A DNA stretch of 6,112 nt from the NCBI GenBank assembly GCA_009699615.1, contig WLNV01000099.1, positions 1 to 6,112 on the forward strand, read 5' to 3'. Below are positions 1 through 5,501 of this stretch, one piece after another. Position 1 is the first letter of the stretch; every line of letters begins with the position of its first letter. The position numbers and the translations under genes were made by a program. This DNA comes from Actinomycetota bacterium. Lineage in GTDB: Bacteria; Actinomycetota; Thermoleophilia; Solirubrobacterales; Solirubrobacteraceae. A model generated the notes under the pieces. That model had not been told where the DNA came from. It saw only the letters and a program-made list of their open reading frames with translations, and made no database searches.

Positions 1-351
1 CAGCACTTTGCCAAAGAAGATCTGGCTGCGTTCGACCGAGCGCGTGAGGATCGTCTTCAGCGTGCCGTTGTTGTCCTCGTTTGCGACGATGTCGCCCGAT
101 ACGAGCGCTGCGATCAGCGGGTAGAACCAGATTGCGCCGAACAGCAACGTGACGAGCGGGAAGGCCAGCCCGGTGTCGTTGATGTAACGGCCGAACGGCA
201 CGTCGGCCGGCTCGCCCGGTTGGATAGCGACCGCAACCGAGAAGACGACCGGCACGAGAACGGCGGCGCCGAGCCCCAAGTAGGTCCGCTTCTGGGCGCG
301 CAGCTTGCGTAGCTCCCAGCGGTAGACGGTGAATGTTCCAGGGCGGCTCAC
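1..351 (-). CDS. ABC-2 type transporter permease, N-terminal part (cut by window edge)
   Basis: Membrane subunit of an ABC-2 type exporter, probably paired with the ATPase encoded just upstream. Only the first 117 codons lie in the window. The start is GTG at 351-349, and its GTGA overlaps the TGA stop of the ATPase gene by 4 bases, which suggests coupled translation; a G-run about 5 bases before it may act as a weak ribosome site. After a basic N-terminus (residues 9-23, rich in Arg and Lys) come a hydrophobic segment at about 24-43, a short extracytoplasmic stretch and a second hydrophobic segment at about 61-85. Next is the cytoplasmic stretch GDIVANEDNNGTLKTILTR (86-104), typical of ABC-2 permeases, where a conserved acidic residue and Gly-Thr-Leu-Lys precede the next helices. 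Substrate is unknown. Family assignment is firm from these features and from context; a complete gene would normally carry about six membrane segments. Confidence 0.88.
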   Translation of the reverse strand, partial: MSRPGTFTVYRWELRKLRAQKRTYLGLGAAVLVPVVFSVAVAIQPGEPADVPFGRYINDTGLAFPLVTLLFGAIWFYPLIAALVSGDIVANEDNNGTLKTILTRSVERSQIFFGKVL

Positions 352-1325
352 TCGGGCCCCCCGGTCAGATCGGCAACCTCGTCGAGCCGCTTCGCTTCCG
401 CGTCAGCGTCGCCTTCGCCTTCGGTCAGTTCGAAGAAGAGGTCCTCGAGTGTGGCGGCGCTCGGCGCCAGCTCAAGAATCAGCGCGCCGGAATCTGCCAG
501 CGCGCGCGAGAGCTCGCCAATTGCGGCTTCATCGGCTGCGCGGAACTGGATCGGTGCCGCACCGCGGCGGACGACTTCCGTGATTCCGCGGCGGTCGGCG
601 AGCACGCGCAGGGCTACCTCGTCGTCGGAGGTACGCAGGCGAATCGTCATCCCAGCAGCCGCCCGCAGCTCATCGAGCTCGCCTTCGTAGACGATTCGGC
701 CTCGACGAACGATTGCAACGCGGTTACAGAGTTCTTCGACCTCGGCCAGTAGGTGGCTCGAGAGCATCACCGTCATTCCCTCGGCCGAGAGCCTTGAAAT
801 CAGGGCCCGCATGTCGCGCATTCCGGCGGGGTCGAGGCCGGTTGCCGGTTCGTCGAGCAACAGCAGTTTCGGCTTTCGGATCAGCGCCGCTGCGATTCCG
901 AGACGCTGACGCATGCCATGCGAGTAACCGCCGACCTTGTCTCTGGCACGGTCGCTCAGCTCAACTACGTCAAGCGCTTCAGCGATTCGCGTCTTCGCGT
1001 CGTTGCCGTCGAGCGCGGCGACGAGGCGTAAGTTGGTCATTCCGTCGAGGTAGGGGTAGAAGCGCGGCGCTTCAACAAACCCGGCGACGTCGGCAAGCGC
1101 CTTGACCGACTTCTGCGGGTCTTGGCCGAAGACGCGAGCCTCTCCGGCTGTTGGCGTGATCAGGCCGAGCATCATTCGCAGCGACGTCGTCTTGCCGGCT
1201 CCGTTGGGGCCGAGGTAACCGAAGACATCGCCTTCGTTGACGGTCAGCGAAACGTCATCAACGGCCTTAATGCGGCCGTATTTCTTGGTCAGGCCACGGA
1301 GCGCAACCGGGGCCTCGCTGCTCAC
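348..1325 (-). CDS. ABC-2 type exporter ATP-binding subunit (BcrA/CcmA-like)
   Basis: Cytoplasmic ATPase that drives the exporter whose permease follows. All nucleotide-binding motifs are present in the 325-residue product: Walker A GPNGAGKT (39-46), a Q-loop region FVEAPRFYPYL (83-93) with Glu where many families have Gln, signature YSHGM (134-138), Walker B LLLLDEP (154-160) with catalytic Glu159, D-loop GLDP (163-166) and H-loop His191. The Glu variant at the Q-loop is what I recall of bacitracin/antibiotic-type ABC-2 ATPases, so it need not mean loss of function. Residues about 225-300 form the usual C-terminal extension of these ATPases, followed by a short acidic tail. The start is GTG at 1325-1323, 4 bases after the TAA of the LolA-like gene. 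There is no Shine-Dalgarno, so translation probably depends on the upstream gene. The stop overlaps the permease start. The substrate cannot be told from sequence; lipid, peptide or drug are all possible. Confidence 0.95.
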   Translation of the reverse strand: MSSEAPVALRGLTKKYGRIKAVDDVSLTVNEGDVFGYLGPNGAGKTTSLRMMLGLITPTAGEARVFGQDPQKSVKALADVAGFVEAPRFYPYLDGMTNLRLVAALDGNDAKTRIAEALDVVELSDRARDKVGGYSHGMRQRLGIAAALIRKPKLLLLDEPATGLDPAGMRDMRALISRLSAEGMTVMLSSHLLAEVEELCNRVAIVRRGRIVYEGELDELRAAAGMTIRLRTSDDEVALRVLADRRGITEVVRRGAAPIQFRAADEAAIGELSRALADSGALILELAPSAATLEDLFFELTEGEGDADAEAKRLDEVADLTGGPE

Positions 1326-1329
1326 TTGG

Positions 1330-2541
1330 TTAGAGCCCGCGGGCGGCGGTGAGAGCGTCCTGCTGTGTTACCGACCCGATCACGACGTAGCGGACGCCGT
1401 CGCGCGTGAAGCTGACGACCGATCCGAGCGGCGTGCCGAGCGCCATTCCCTGCGCGGAACCGATCTTCGCCGTTGGAATCTGAATTGAGTCGCGCTCGGC
1501 CTTCTTCGATGTGGCCGTAGCTGCTGGTGCGTCAGCCTTTGTAGCGACGCTTTCCATCACAGTGATGCCGCCGAGGCCCTTGCCGTAGCTAACGACAACG
1601 CTCTTCTTTGCGCCGCGACCGACGAGCATCACGCTGGTGCGCTTCTGCCCAGCAAGCTTGGCGGGAGCGGAGACGGTGAAAGGTGCTGCGGCCTGCGCTG
1701 CGCGCAGTCCTGTAATTGGGCGGGCAGGCTTCTTGCCCTTCTTAAGCTTCGTGCTTTGAGCCGCTGGGCTCAGCTCTTCAACCTTGGCGTCGGCCGGTGG
1801 CGTTACCTCGAATACCGCCGGGTCTACGGCGCCGAAGCTGACGTCTGTCGCCTCGATTGCGAGTACCGGGTCGTTCTGGCCGCGGGCGAAGACTGCGACG
1901 CGCAGGGGGGCGCCATTGGCGGCATCCCAAGTTACGTCGGCGCCACCGATCAGGCCACCGTTGGCCTTCGGCTGAATCCGCGTGCTGTAGGCAGGCTGAC
2001 CGGCAACGTTGTCCGGCACGGCGCCGGAGACGGTCGCGTCGCTACCGAGCTCACGCAGCACGCGCTTGACTGCGGCAACTGTCGGCGGCATCTTCGCGCC
2101 CTTGTCGGCCTTGTCCTTCTTCTCGGGCGCCATCGTCGTCCTGTAAACCGTGTTCGAAGCTGCGTGGTAGAGCCAGAGCGTGTCGCCGCTGGCAACTACC
2201 TGAACGTCGCCGCCGCCAGCGTCGGACTGAAGTTCGATCCGCACGTCGCCGTTGTTCGATGCCCACAGGCGGCCGCTGCCACCGCCCATCAATGGGTCCT
2301 GACCACCGAAGCCTGCCGTTGGCAGCAGCTTGTTCGTGAAGTTGATGCGAGCGCTGACGCCTTCGATCTGAGGCCCGGCGAACGAGTCGGCGACGGCCTG
2401 CGCGAGCGGCTTCGCGGGAGGTGTCCCAGCACCACCTGCAGAGCCGGAGGCGACCACTGCACCGACCGCCACGAGAGCAACAAGCGCGCCACTCAAAGCG
2501 ATCAAAGTCTTACTTGATGAGCGTCGTATAAAAGAGATCAT
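1330..2541 (-). CDS. Secreted or membrane-anchored LolA-like protein of an ABC exporter operon
   Basis: Predicted extracytoplasmic protein of 403 residues. A basic start (RR at 6-7, Lys11) and a hydrophobic segment at about 12-32 form a signal peptide or N-terminal anchor. There is no lipobox and no cysteine at all. Residues about 45-250 look like the LolA/LppX-type fold seen in actinobacterial 'outer membrane lipoprotein-sorting' homologues: RLWASNNGDVRIELQS (91-106), the GDTLWLYHAASNTVYR stretch (119-134), GQPAYSTRIQPK (181-192), PLRVAVF (212-218) and a closing FGAVDPAVFEVTPPA (236-250). A basic low-complexity linker (about 262-275) leads to a C-terminal region (about 286-403) resembling DUF4367-type domains and ending in YVVIGSVTQQDALTAA. 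LolA folds bind lipid or acyl chains in a hydrophobic groove; that this one does so is inference. The gene lies directly ahead of the ATPase, so it may be the exporter's partner. The ATG lacks a Shine-Dalgarno but has TATCCT 9 bases upstream. Confidence 0.78.
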   Translation of the reverse strand: MISFIRRSSSKTLIALSGALVALVAVGAVVASGSAGGAGTPPAKPLAQAVADSFAGPQIEGVSARINFTNKLLPTAGFGGQDPLMGGGSGRLWASNNGDVRIELQSDAGGGDVQVVASGDTLWLYHAASNTVYRTTMAPEKKDKADKGAKMPPTVAAVKRVLRELGSDATVSGAVPDNVAGQPAYSTRIQPKANGGLIGGADVTWDAANGAPLRVAVFARGQNDPVLAIEATDVSFGAVDPAVFEVTPPADAKVEELSPAAQSTKLKKGKKPARPITGLRAAQAAAPFTVSAPAKLAGQKRTSVMLVGRGAKKSVVVSYGKGLGGITVMESVATKADAPAATATSKKAERDSIQIPTAKIGSAQGMALGTPLGSVVSFTRDGVRYVVIGSVTQQDALTAARGL

Positions 2542-2550
2542 CGTACAGAG

Positions 2551-2556
2551 AGGATA
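2551..2556 (-). promoter_or_regulatory. Possible -10 element for the LolA-like/ABC operon
   Basis: TATCCT on the minus strand, 9 bases before the ATG at 2541. It fits the TANNNT form of actinobacterial -10 elements. Initiation 6-7 bases downstream would leave a leader of only about 2-3 bases. No good -35 hexamer is visible. The 56-base gap to the hydrolase gene leaves room for this promoter, but read-through from the hydrolase gene is equally possible. Confidence 0.3.
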
Positions 2557-2559
2557 GCG

Positions 2560-2574
2560 GCGGTCCTAAACCGC
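2560..2574. repeat. Short perfect inverted repeat upstream of the LolA-like gene
   Basis: GCGGT-CCTAA-ACCGC is a perfect 5-base dyad with a 5-base loop. It lies between the hydrolase stop and the LolA-like start, 3 bases upstream of the possible -10. There is no T-run on the minus strand after it, so it is a poor terminator. It could be an operator or chance. Confidence 0.3.
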
Positions 2575-2597
2575 AGATAAGCGCCCTCGCGCCCGGA

Positions 2598-3689
2598 TTA
2601 GAGCTTGCGCCAGGCTGCCGACTGGTGGTCAACGAGCTCCAGCAGGTTGCCGAGCACGATGTTGACGTCAACGATGTGGAGGCCCCATGTCTGGCCGAGC
2701 GGCGCGCCGAAGCGAACGCGCTTGTCGCTTGCGCTGCCGATGTCATTGGCCTGCAGCCAACTTGCGCCGCCGCCGCTGGCGCACTTTGTCGTGTAGAGGT
2801 CATTCATCGCTACCCATGGAGTTGGAGCCAACGGAGCGCCGCCGAACGCAAGCTGTGAGGTCGGGATCAGCGCTTGCGCCTTGCCGGTCGTGCCGCGCCG
2901 CAGGCCAGCGGGGTTGACGCAGAGGACCTCTTTGCCGGGCTGCGCGGTGCGGCCGAACATGCTGTTGGTTGGAGGCTGCTGCGAGAACGTGTTGTAGCCG
3001 ACAACGCAGCCTGTCTGGTCGGTCTTGCGGCAGGCCGGAATCTTCTTGAAGCTGCCACCCACATCTTTGCCCTTCGGAACGAGCACACCGCCGCCGATCA
3101 AGAGGGCTGAGACGATCTTCTTGCGCACGGCGGCCTTCGTGTCGATCTCACTCGCGATTAGCTGGGTCAGCGTGAAGCTGCCCTGCGAGTGGCCAATGAG
3201 TACAACGCCGCGGCCCTTGTTGTACTTGGCGAGGTATTCGTTCCAGGCTGCCTTCACGTCGTTGTAGGCGAGGGCCGGATCTGCCGTGTCGGTGGCGCTG
3301 CCGAAGAGTCTCGCCAGAGTGAGCTGGCGGTACATCGGGGCGTAGACGCGGCACTTCGAGCTGAAGCGTGATGCCTGCGCCATCGCAACGCCGGTTTCAG
3401 CAGCGGTGATCTCAAGGTTCGAGTTGGCCGTCATCTGCTGGCTGACAGTGGGGTATACGTAGAAGCAGTCGATCGGCTGCTTCGCCTGCGCTTTCAGCGG
3501 CTCGGCGACCTTCGATCCATTCGGCTTGATCAGCGTCGTCTTTGCCGAGCTGGTGCAGGGGTTGGAAGCCAACCCTGGTTTGCAGAGCCAGACCGTCGCG
3601 GCCGGGGTCTGGGCGCTTGCCGAGGCTGCGCTAAGCGATCCGGCAGCGATCGCTGCGGTGAGAGTTACCAGTAGGAGGCGAGTGCGCAT
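2598..3689 (-). CDS. Secreted DUF3089-family alpha/beta hydrolase (lipase/esterase-like)
   Basis: Predicted exported serine hydrolase of 363 residues. The N-terminus is a clear signal peptide: MRTR, a hydrophobic core to about 20, and an Ala/Ser-rich end with likely cleavage after ASA (about 26). The mature part matches the DUF3089 family: DCFYVYPTVS (74-83), RVYAPMYRQ (114-122), the Asp/aromatic stretch AYNDVKAAWNEYL (141-153), and the nucleophile elbow GHSQG (166-170) with Ser168 as the catalytic serine. Near the C-terminus the family's HIVDVNIVLGNLLELVDHQ (338-356) supplies His338 as a candidate catalytic histidine; the acid is not certain. Eight cysteines (36, 45, 75, 113, 220, 228, 257, 303) all lie in the mature part, as expected for a disulfide-bonded exported protein. 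The natural substrate of DUF3089 hydrolases is, to my knowledge, unsettled; an ester or lipid is likely. The ATG start sits 7 bases after TAGAAT and has no properly spaced Shine-Dalgarno (GAAGG touches the ATG). Confidence 0.88.
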   Translation of the reverse strand: MRTRLLLVTLTAAIAAGSLSAASASAQTPAATVWLCKPGLASNPCTSSAKTTLIKPNGSKVAEPLKAQAKQPIDCFYVYPTVSQQMTANSNLEITAAETGVAMAQASRFSSKCRVYAPMYRQLTLARLFGSATDTADPALAYNDVKAAWNEYLAKYNKGRGVVLIGHSQGSFTLTQLIASEIDTKAAVRKKIVSALLIGGGVLVPKGKDVGGSFKKIPACRKTDQTGCVVGYNTFSQQPPTNSMFGRTAQPGKEVLCVNPAGLRRGTTGKAQALIPTSQLAFGGAPLAPTPWVAMNDLYTTKCASGGGASWLQANDIGSASDKRVRFGAPLGQTWGLHIVDVNIVLGNLLELVDHQSAAWRKL

Positions 3690-3696
3690 CCTTCGG

Positions 3697-3702
3697 ATTC
3701 TA
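3697..3702 (-). promoter_or_regulatory. Possible -10 element for the DUF3089 hydrolase gene
   Basis: TAGAAT on the minus strand differs from TATAAT at one base and ends 7 bases before the ATG at 3689. A transcript starting 6-7 bases after it would begin at or within a base of the start codon, that is, be leaderless. No clear -35 box is seen at 16-18 bases. Confidence 0.42.
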
Positions 3703-3715
3703 TTCCACCTCAGTC

Positions 3716-3738
3716 GTCAGCGCGCCACTCTCGCTGAC
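3716..3738 (-). terminator. Hairpin downstream of tRNA-Ala, possible terminator
   Basis: A perfect 7-base inverted repeat, GTCAGCG and CGCTGAC with a 9-base loop, lies 11 bases beyond the tRNA 3' end in the direction of tRNA transcription. No T-run follows, so it is not a classical intrinsic terminator, but GC-rich actinobacteria often use hairpins without U-tracts. It also overlaps the expected -35 region of the hydrolase promoter, so an operator role is an alternative. Confidence 0.38.
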
Positions 3739-3749
3739 CGGCTACGAAG

Positions 3750-3822
3750 TGGAGCCAGTCGGGATCGAACCGACGACCTCCGCCTTGCAAAGGCGGCGCT
3801 CTCCCAGCTGAGCTATGGCCCC
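3750..3822 (-). tRNA. tRNA-Ala (anticodon TGC)
   Basis: The 73-base minus-strand sequence folds as a complete tRNA: acceptor stem GGGGCCA with TGGCTCC; D-arm GCTC-AGCTGGGA-GAGC; anticodon arm CCGCC-TTTGCAA-GGCGG with anticodon TGC; variable loop AGGTC; and T-arm GTCGG-TTCGATC-CCGAC. The discriminator base is A73. The third acceptor pair is G3-U70, the identity element read by alanyl-tRNA synthetase, which confirms the anticodon-based call. The 3' CCA is not encoded (the bases after A73 are CTT), so it must be added after transcription. It decodes GCA and, with U34 modification, other Ala codons. A TAAACT hexamer lies about 10 bases upstream of the 5' end. The gene diverges from the glycosidase gene. 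Confidence 0.98.
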
Positions 3823-3832
3823 TCAGCCTTGA

Positions 3833-3838
3833 AGTTTA
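3833..3838 (-). promoter_or_regulatory. Possible -10 element for tRNA-Ala
   Basis: TAAACT on the minus strand ends 10 bases before the mature tRNA 5' end, giving a predicted start about 4 bases upstream of it. It fits TANNNT. I see no good -35 hexamer. Confidence 0.38.
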
Positions 3839-3865
3839 GAGCCCGCAGCTCCGACCCGGCGCCGC

Positions 3866-3878
3866 GACCACCTTGGTC
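3866..3878. repeat. Short perfect inverted repeat in the tRNA/glycosidase divergent region
   Basis: GACCA-CCT-TGGTC is a perfect 5-base dyad with a 3-base centre, 18 bases before the glycosidase ATG and 4 bases before its possible -10. It is placed like an operator, but is short enough to arise by chance. Confidence 0.28.
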
Positions 3879-3882
3879 CGAG

Positions 3883-3888
3883 TAGATT
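3883..3888 (+). promoter_or_regulatory. Possible -10 element for the secreted glycosidase
   Basis: TAGATT ends 8 bases before the ATG at 3897, fits TANNNT, and would place the transcript start within about two bases of the ATG. No Shine-Dalgarno lies between it and the ATG. Confidence 0.36.
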
Positions 3889-3896
3889 TGGCTTTG

Positions 3897-5492
3897 ATGA
3901 CGATTACTTGGGGACCTCTTTCGCCCGCGAGGATTGCCGCGACCGCCGTGGTAGTCGTTGCCTTGTTGGCGCTGCCAGCCGTCGGCACAGCGCAGCAGCC
4001 GACCGGTGGCGCGATGCCAAAAGGCTTCCTCTGGGGCACAGCGATCGCCGGTTTTCAGTCCGAAATGGGCAAGGGTCGCGATACCGATCGGACGAGCGAC
4101 TGGTGGGCCTGGGTCCACGACAAGGGCAACATTGCCAGCGGCACGGTAAGCGGGGAGATGCCGGAGAACGGCCCAGGCTTCTGGTCGAAGTACACCGACG
4201 ACATCAAGCTTGCCCGCGGTGGGCTGGGCGCCAATCTGTTCCGGATGGGACTTGAGTGGAGTCGACTCTTCCCGAAGCAACCGACGAACCTGCCCGCGGG
4301 TGCGGCCACGAGTCCGGAAATGCTGCGCGCGCTGGACCGCCAGGCCGATCCCAAGGCAGTCAGCCGCTATCGCGCGATTCTGAAGTCGATTCGCGCCAAC
4401 AAGATGTCACCGTTCGTGACGCTCAATCACTTCACCTTGCCGGGCTGGATCCACGATCCACTCGCCGTCCACGCCGCGTTGGCCGGCCGCGATCCGAACG
4501 CCGAGCTGCCGCCGATGCAGCGAGCTGGCTGGCTTGACAGCGCCACCGTCGCCGAGTTCGAGCGCTACTCGGCCTGGGCCGCTTGGCGCTTCGGCGACCT
4601 CGTCGACCGCTGGGCGCCGATCAACGAGCCGATGGTTGTGACAACCAACGGCTTCGTCAACATTCCCGGCGTCGTATCCGGCAACTTCCCGCCGGGCGTT
4701 TACAGCTTCACAGCCGCCGTCACAGCGATCGGCAACCTCGAGGCTGCCAACTCGGTCGCTTACCAGGTAGTCAAGAAGCTTGACCCAAGTTCGAAGGTTG
4801 GTCTGGTGCAGAGCATGATCGCCTTCACGCCGACCGACCCCTCGAGCACCGCTGACGTCGCGGCGACCGAACACGCCGACTATCTCTTCAACCGGGTATT
4901 CCTCGAGGCCGCAGTTCGCGGTGACTTCGACGCCAACGCCGATGGTGTGATCTCGGCCGATGAGCACGCTGTTCACGGGCGCCGCGCCGACTTCGTTGGC
5001 GTCAACTACTACTTCCGTGGCCGCGCCACCGGCCTTGGCGCCTCGATCACGCCGCGGATCCCGGTGCTCGATTTCCTTCCCGCAACCACCTACCGCTGGC
5101 AGCGTGCGCCAACCGCTGCGCCATGCCCAACCGTCTGCAGCGACTTCGGCTCAGAGATCTTCCCGGCCGGTTTCCGTCAGGTGCTGAAGACCGCGGGCAG
5201 CTACAAGCTGCCGGTGATCGTCACCGAGAGTGGCATCGCCGATGCGAAGGATCGCCTGCGACCCGCCTACCTGCGTGATCACTTCCGCCAGATGCGCGCC
5301 TCGATCGTCTCGAAGGAGGCGAACGTGATCGGCTGGATCGGCTGGTCGCTGACCGACAACTTTGAGTGGGTCTCCGGCTACGCGCCGAAGTTCGGGCTCT
5401 ACTCGTTCAACTCGAAGACGCTCGTTCGCACGCCGCGCAGCGCCAGTGTGAAGCTCGTCAAGCGGGCGATGACGACAAACCGCGTTCCCTAG
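3897..5492 (+). CDS. Secreted glycoside hydrolase family 1 (beta-glucosidase/beta-glycosidase, LacS-like)
   Basis: A retaining beta-glycosidase of 531 residues that should cleave terminal beta-linked glucose, galactose or related sugars. Numbered from the ATG, residues 1-32 are a signal peptide (Arg12, hydrophobic core about 14-29, cleavage near VGTA-QQ). The GH1 barrel then begins at MPKGFLWGTAIAGFQSEMG (40-58), whose Gln holds the sugar. VSGEMPENGPGFW (84-96), EWSRLFP (120-126) and NHFTLPGW (177-184) follow. The acid/base is Glu244 in NEP, the substrate-loop tyrosines are in NYY (370-372), the nucleophile is Glu444 in VTESG, and the aglycone/sugar loop is WSLTDNFEW (483-491). All catalytic parts are intact and length is normal for GH1 plus a signal peptide. 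The GFQSEMG...WVHD...VSG...PENGPGFW pattern is like archaeal LacS. A Ca-type loop (345-356) and the Cys pair 410/414 are unusual. Export is uncommon for GH1. An in-frame TTG at 3873 is less likely because it puts charged residues before the signal and precedes the possible -10. Exact substrate is unknown. Confidence 0.95.
   Translation: MTITWGPLSPARIAATAVVVVALLALPAVGTAQQPTGGAMPKGFLWGTAIAGFQSEMGKGRDTDRTSDWWAWVHDKGNIASGTVSGEMPENGPGFWSKYTDDIKLARGGLGANLFRMGLEWSRLFPKQPTNLPAGAATSPEMLRALDRQADPKAVSRYRAILKSIRANKMSPFVTLNHFTLPGWIHDPLAVHAALAGRDPNAELPPMQRAGWLDSATVAEFERYSAWAAWRFGDLVDRWAPINEPMVVTTNGFVNIPGVVSGNFPPGVYSFTAAVTAIGNLEAANSVAYQVVKKLDPSSKVGLVQSMIAFTPTDPSSTADVAATEHADYLFNRVFLEAAVRGDFDANADGVISADEHAVHGRRADFVGVNYYFRGRATGLGASITPRIPVLDFLPATTYRWQRAPTAAPCPTVCSDFGSEIFPAGFRQVLKTAGSYKLPVIVTESGIADAKDRLRPAYLRDHFRQMRASIVSKEANVIGWIGWSLTDNFEWVSGYAPKFGLYSFNSKTLVRTPRSASVKLVKRAMTTNRVP
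4929..4964 (+). other. EF-hand-type calcium-loop motif inside the GH1 domain
   Basis: The coded stretch DANADGVISADE (residues 345-356 from the ATG) fits the 12-residue EF-hand/dockerin loop exactly: acidic or Asn ligands at positions 1, 3 and 5, Gly at 6, a hydrophobic residue at 8, Ser at 9 and Glu at 12. It lies between the FLEAAVRGDF stretch and the ADFVGVNYY strand, where GH1 proteins have a variable loop. No second loop and no typical flanking EF helices are evident, so this would be a lone Ca-binding loop, if functional. Confidence 0.5.
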
Positions 5493-5501
5493 CTCGGCGG
5501 C

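Noticed and set aside
348..1325. ATPase inactivated by loss of the Q-loop glutamine
   Set aside because: Glu at this place is common in bacitracin-type ABC-2 ATPases as I recall them, and all other motifs are intact.
1756..2517. Plus-strand open frame of 253 codons antisense to the LolA-like gene
   Set aside because: It is a shadow in GC-rich DNA: no recognisable domain, Arg/Gly/Cys-rich composition, and fully inside a well-supported gene on the other strand.
2560..2574. Intrinsic terminator after the hydrolase gene
   Set aside because: The stem is only 5 base pairs and no T-run follows on the minus strand.
3526..3885. Plus-strand open frame of 119 codons running across the tRNA
   Set aside because: Its stretch reading ASRDRTDDLRLAKAALSQL is simply the complement of tRNA-Ala in translation, a well-known source of false proteins, and its N-terminal part is antisense to the hydrolase.
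3873..3896. Upstream in-frame TTG start for the glycosidase
   Set aside because: It would add eight residues including Arg and Asp before the signal peptide and would lie upstream of the possible -10; the ATG at 3897 gives a normal signal peptide.
3813..4280. Minus-strand open frame of 155 codons overlapping the tRNA 5' end and the glycosidase start
   Set aside because: It overlaps two confident genes, and its composition is typical of antisense frames.
4407..4976. Minus-strand open frame of 189 codons inside the glycosidase gene
   Set aside because: It lies opposite an intact GH1 gene with all catalytic motifs and has no family features of its own.
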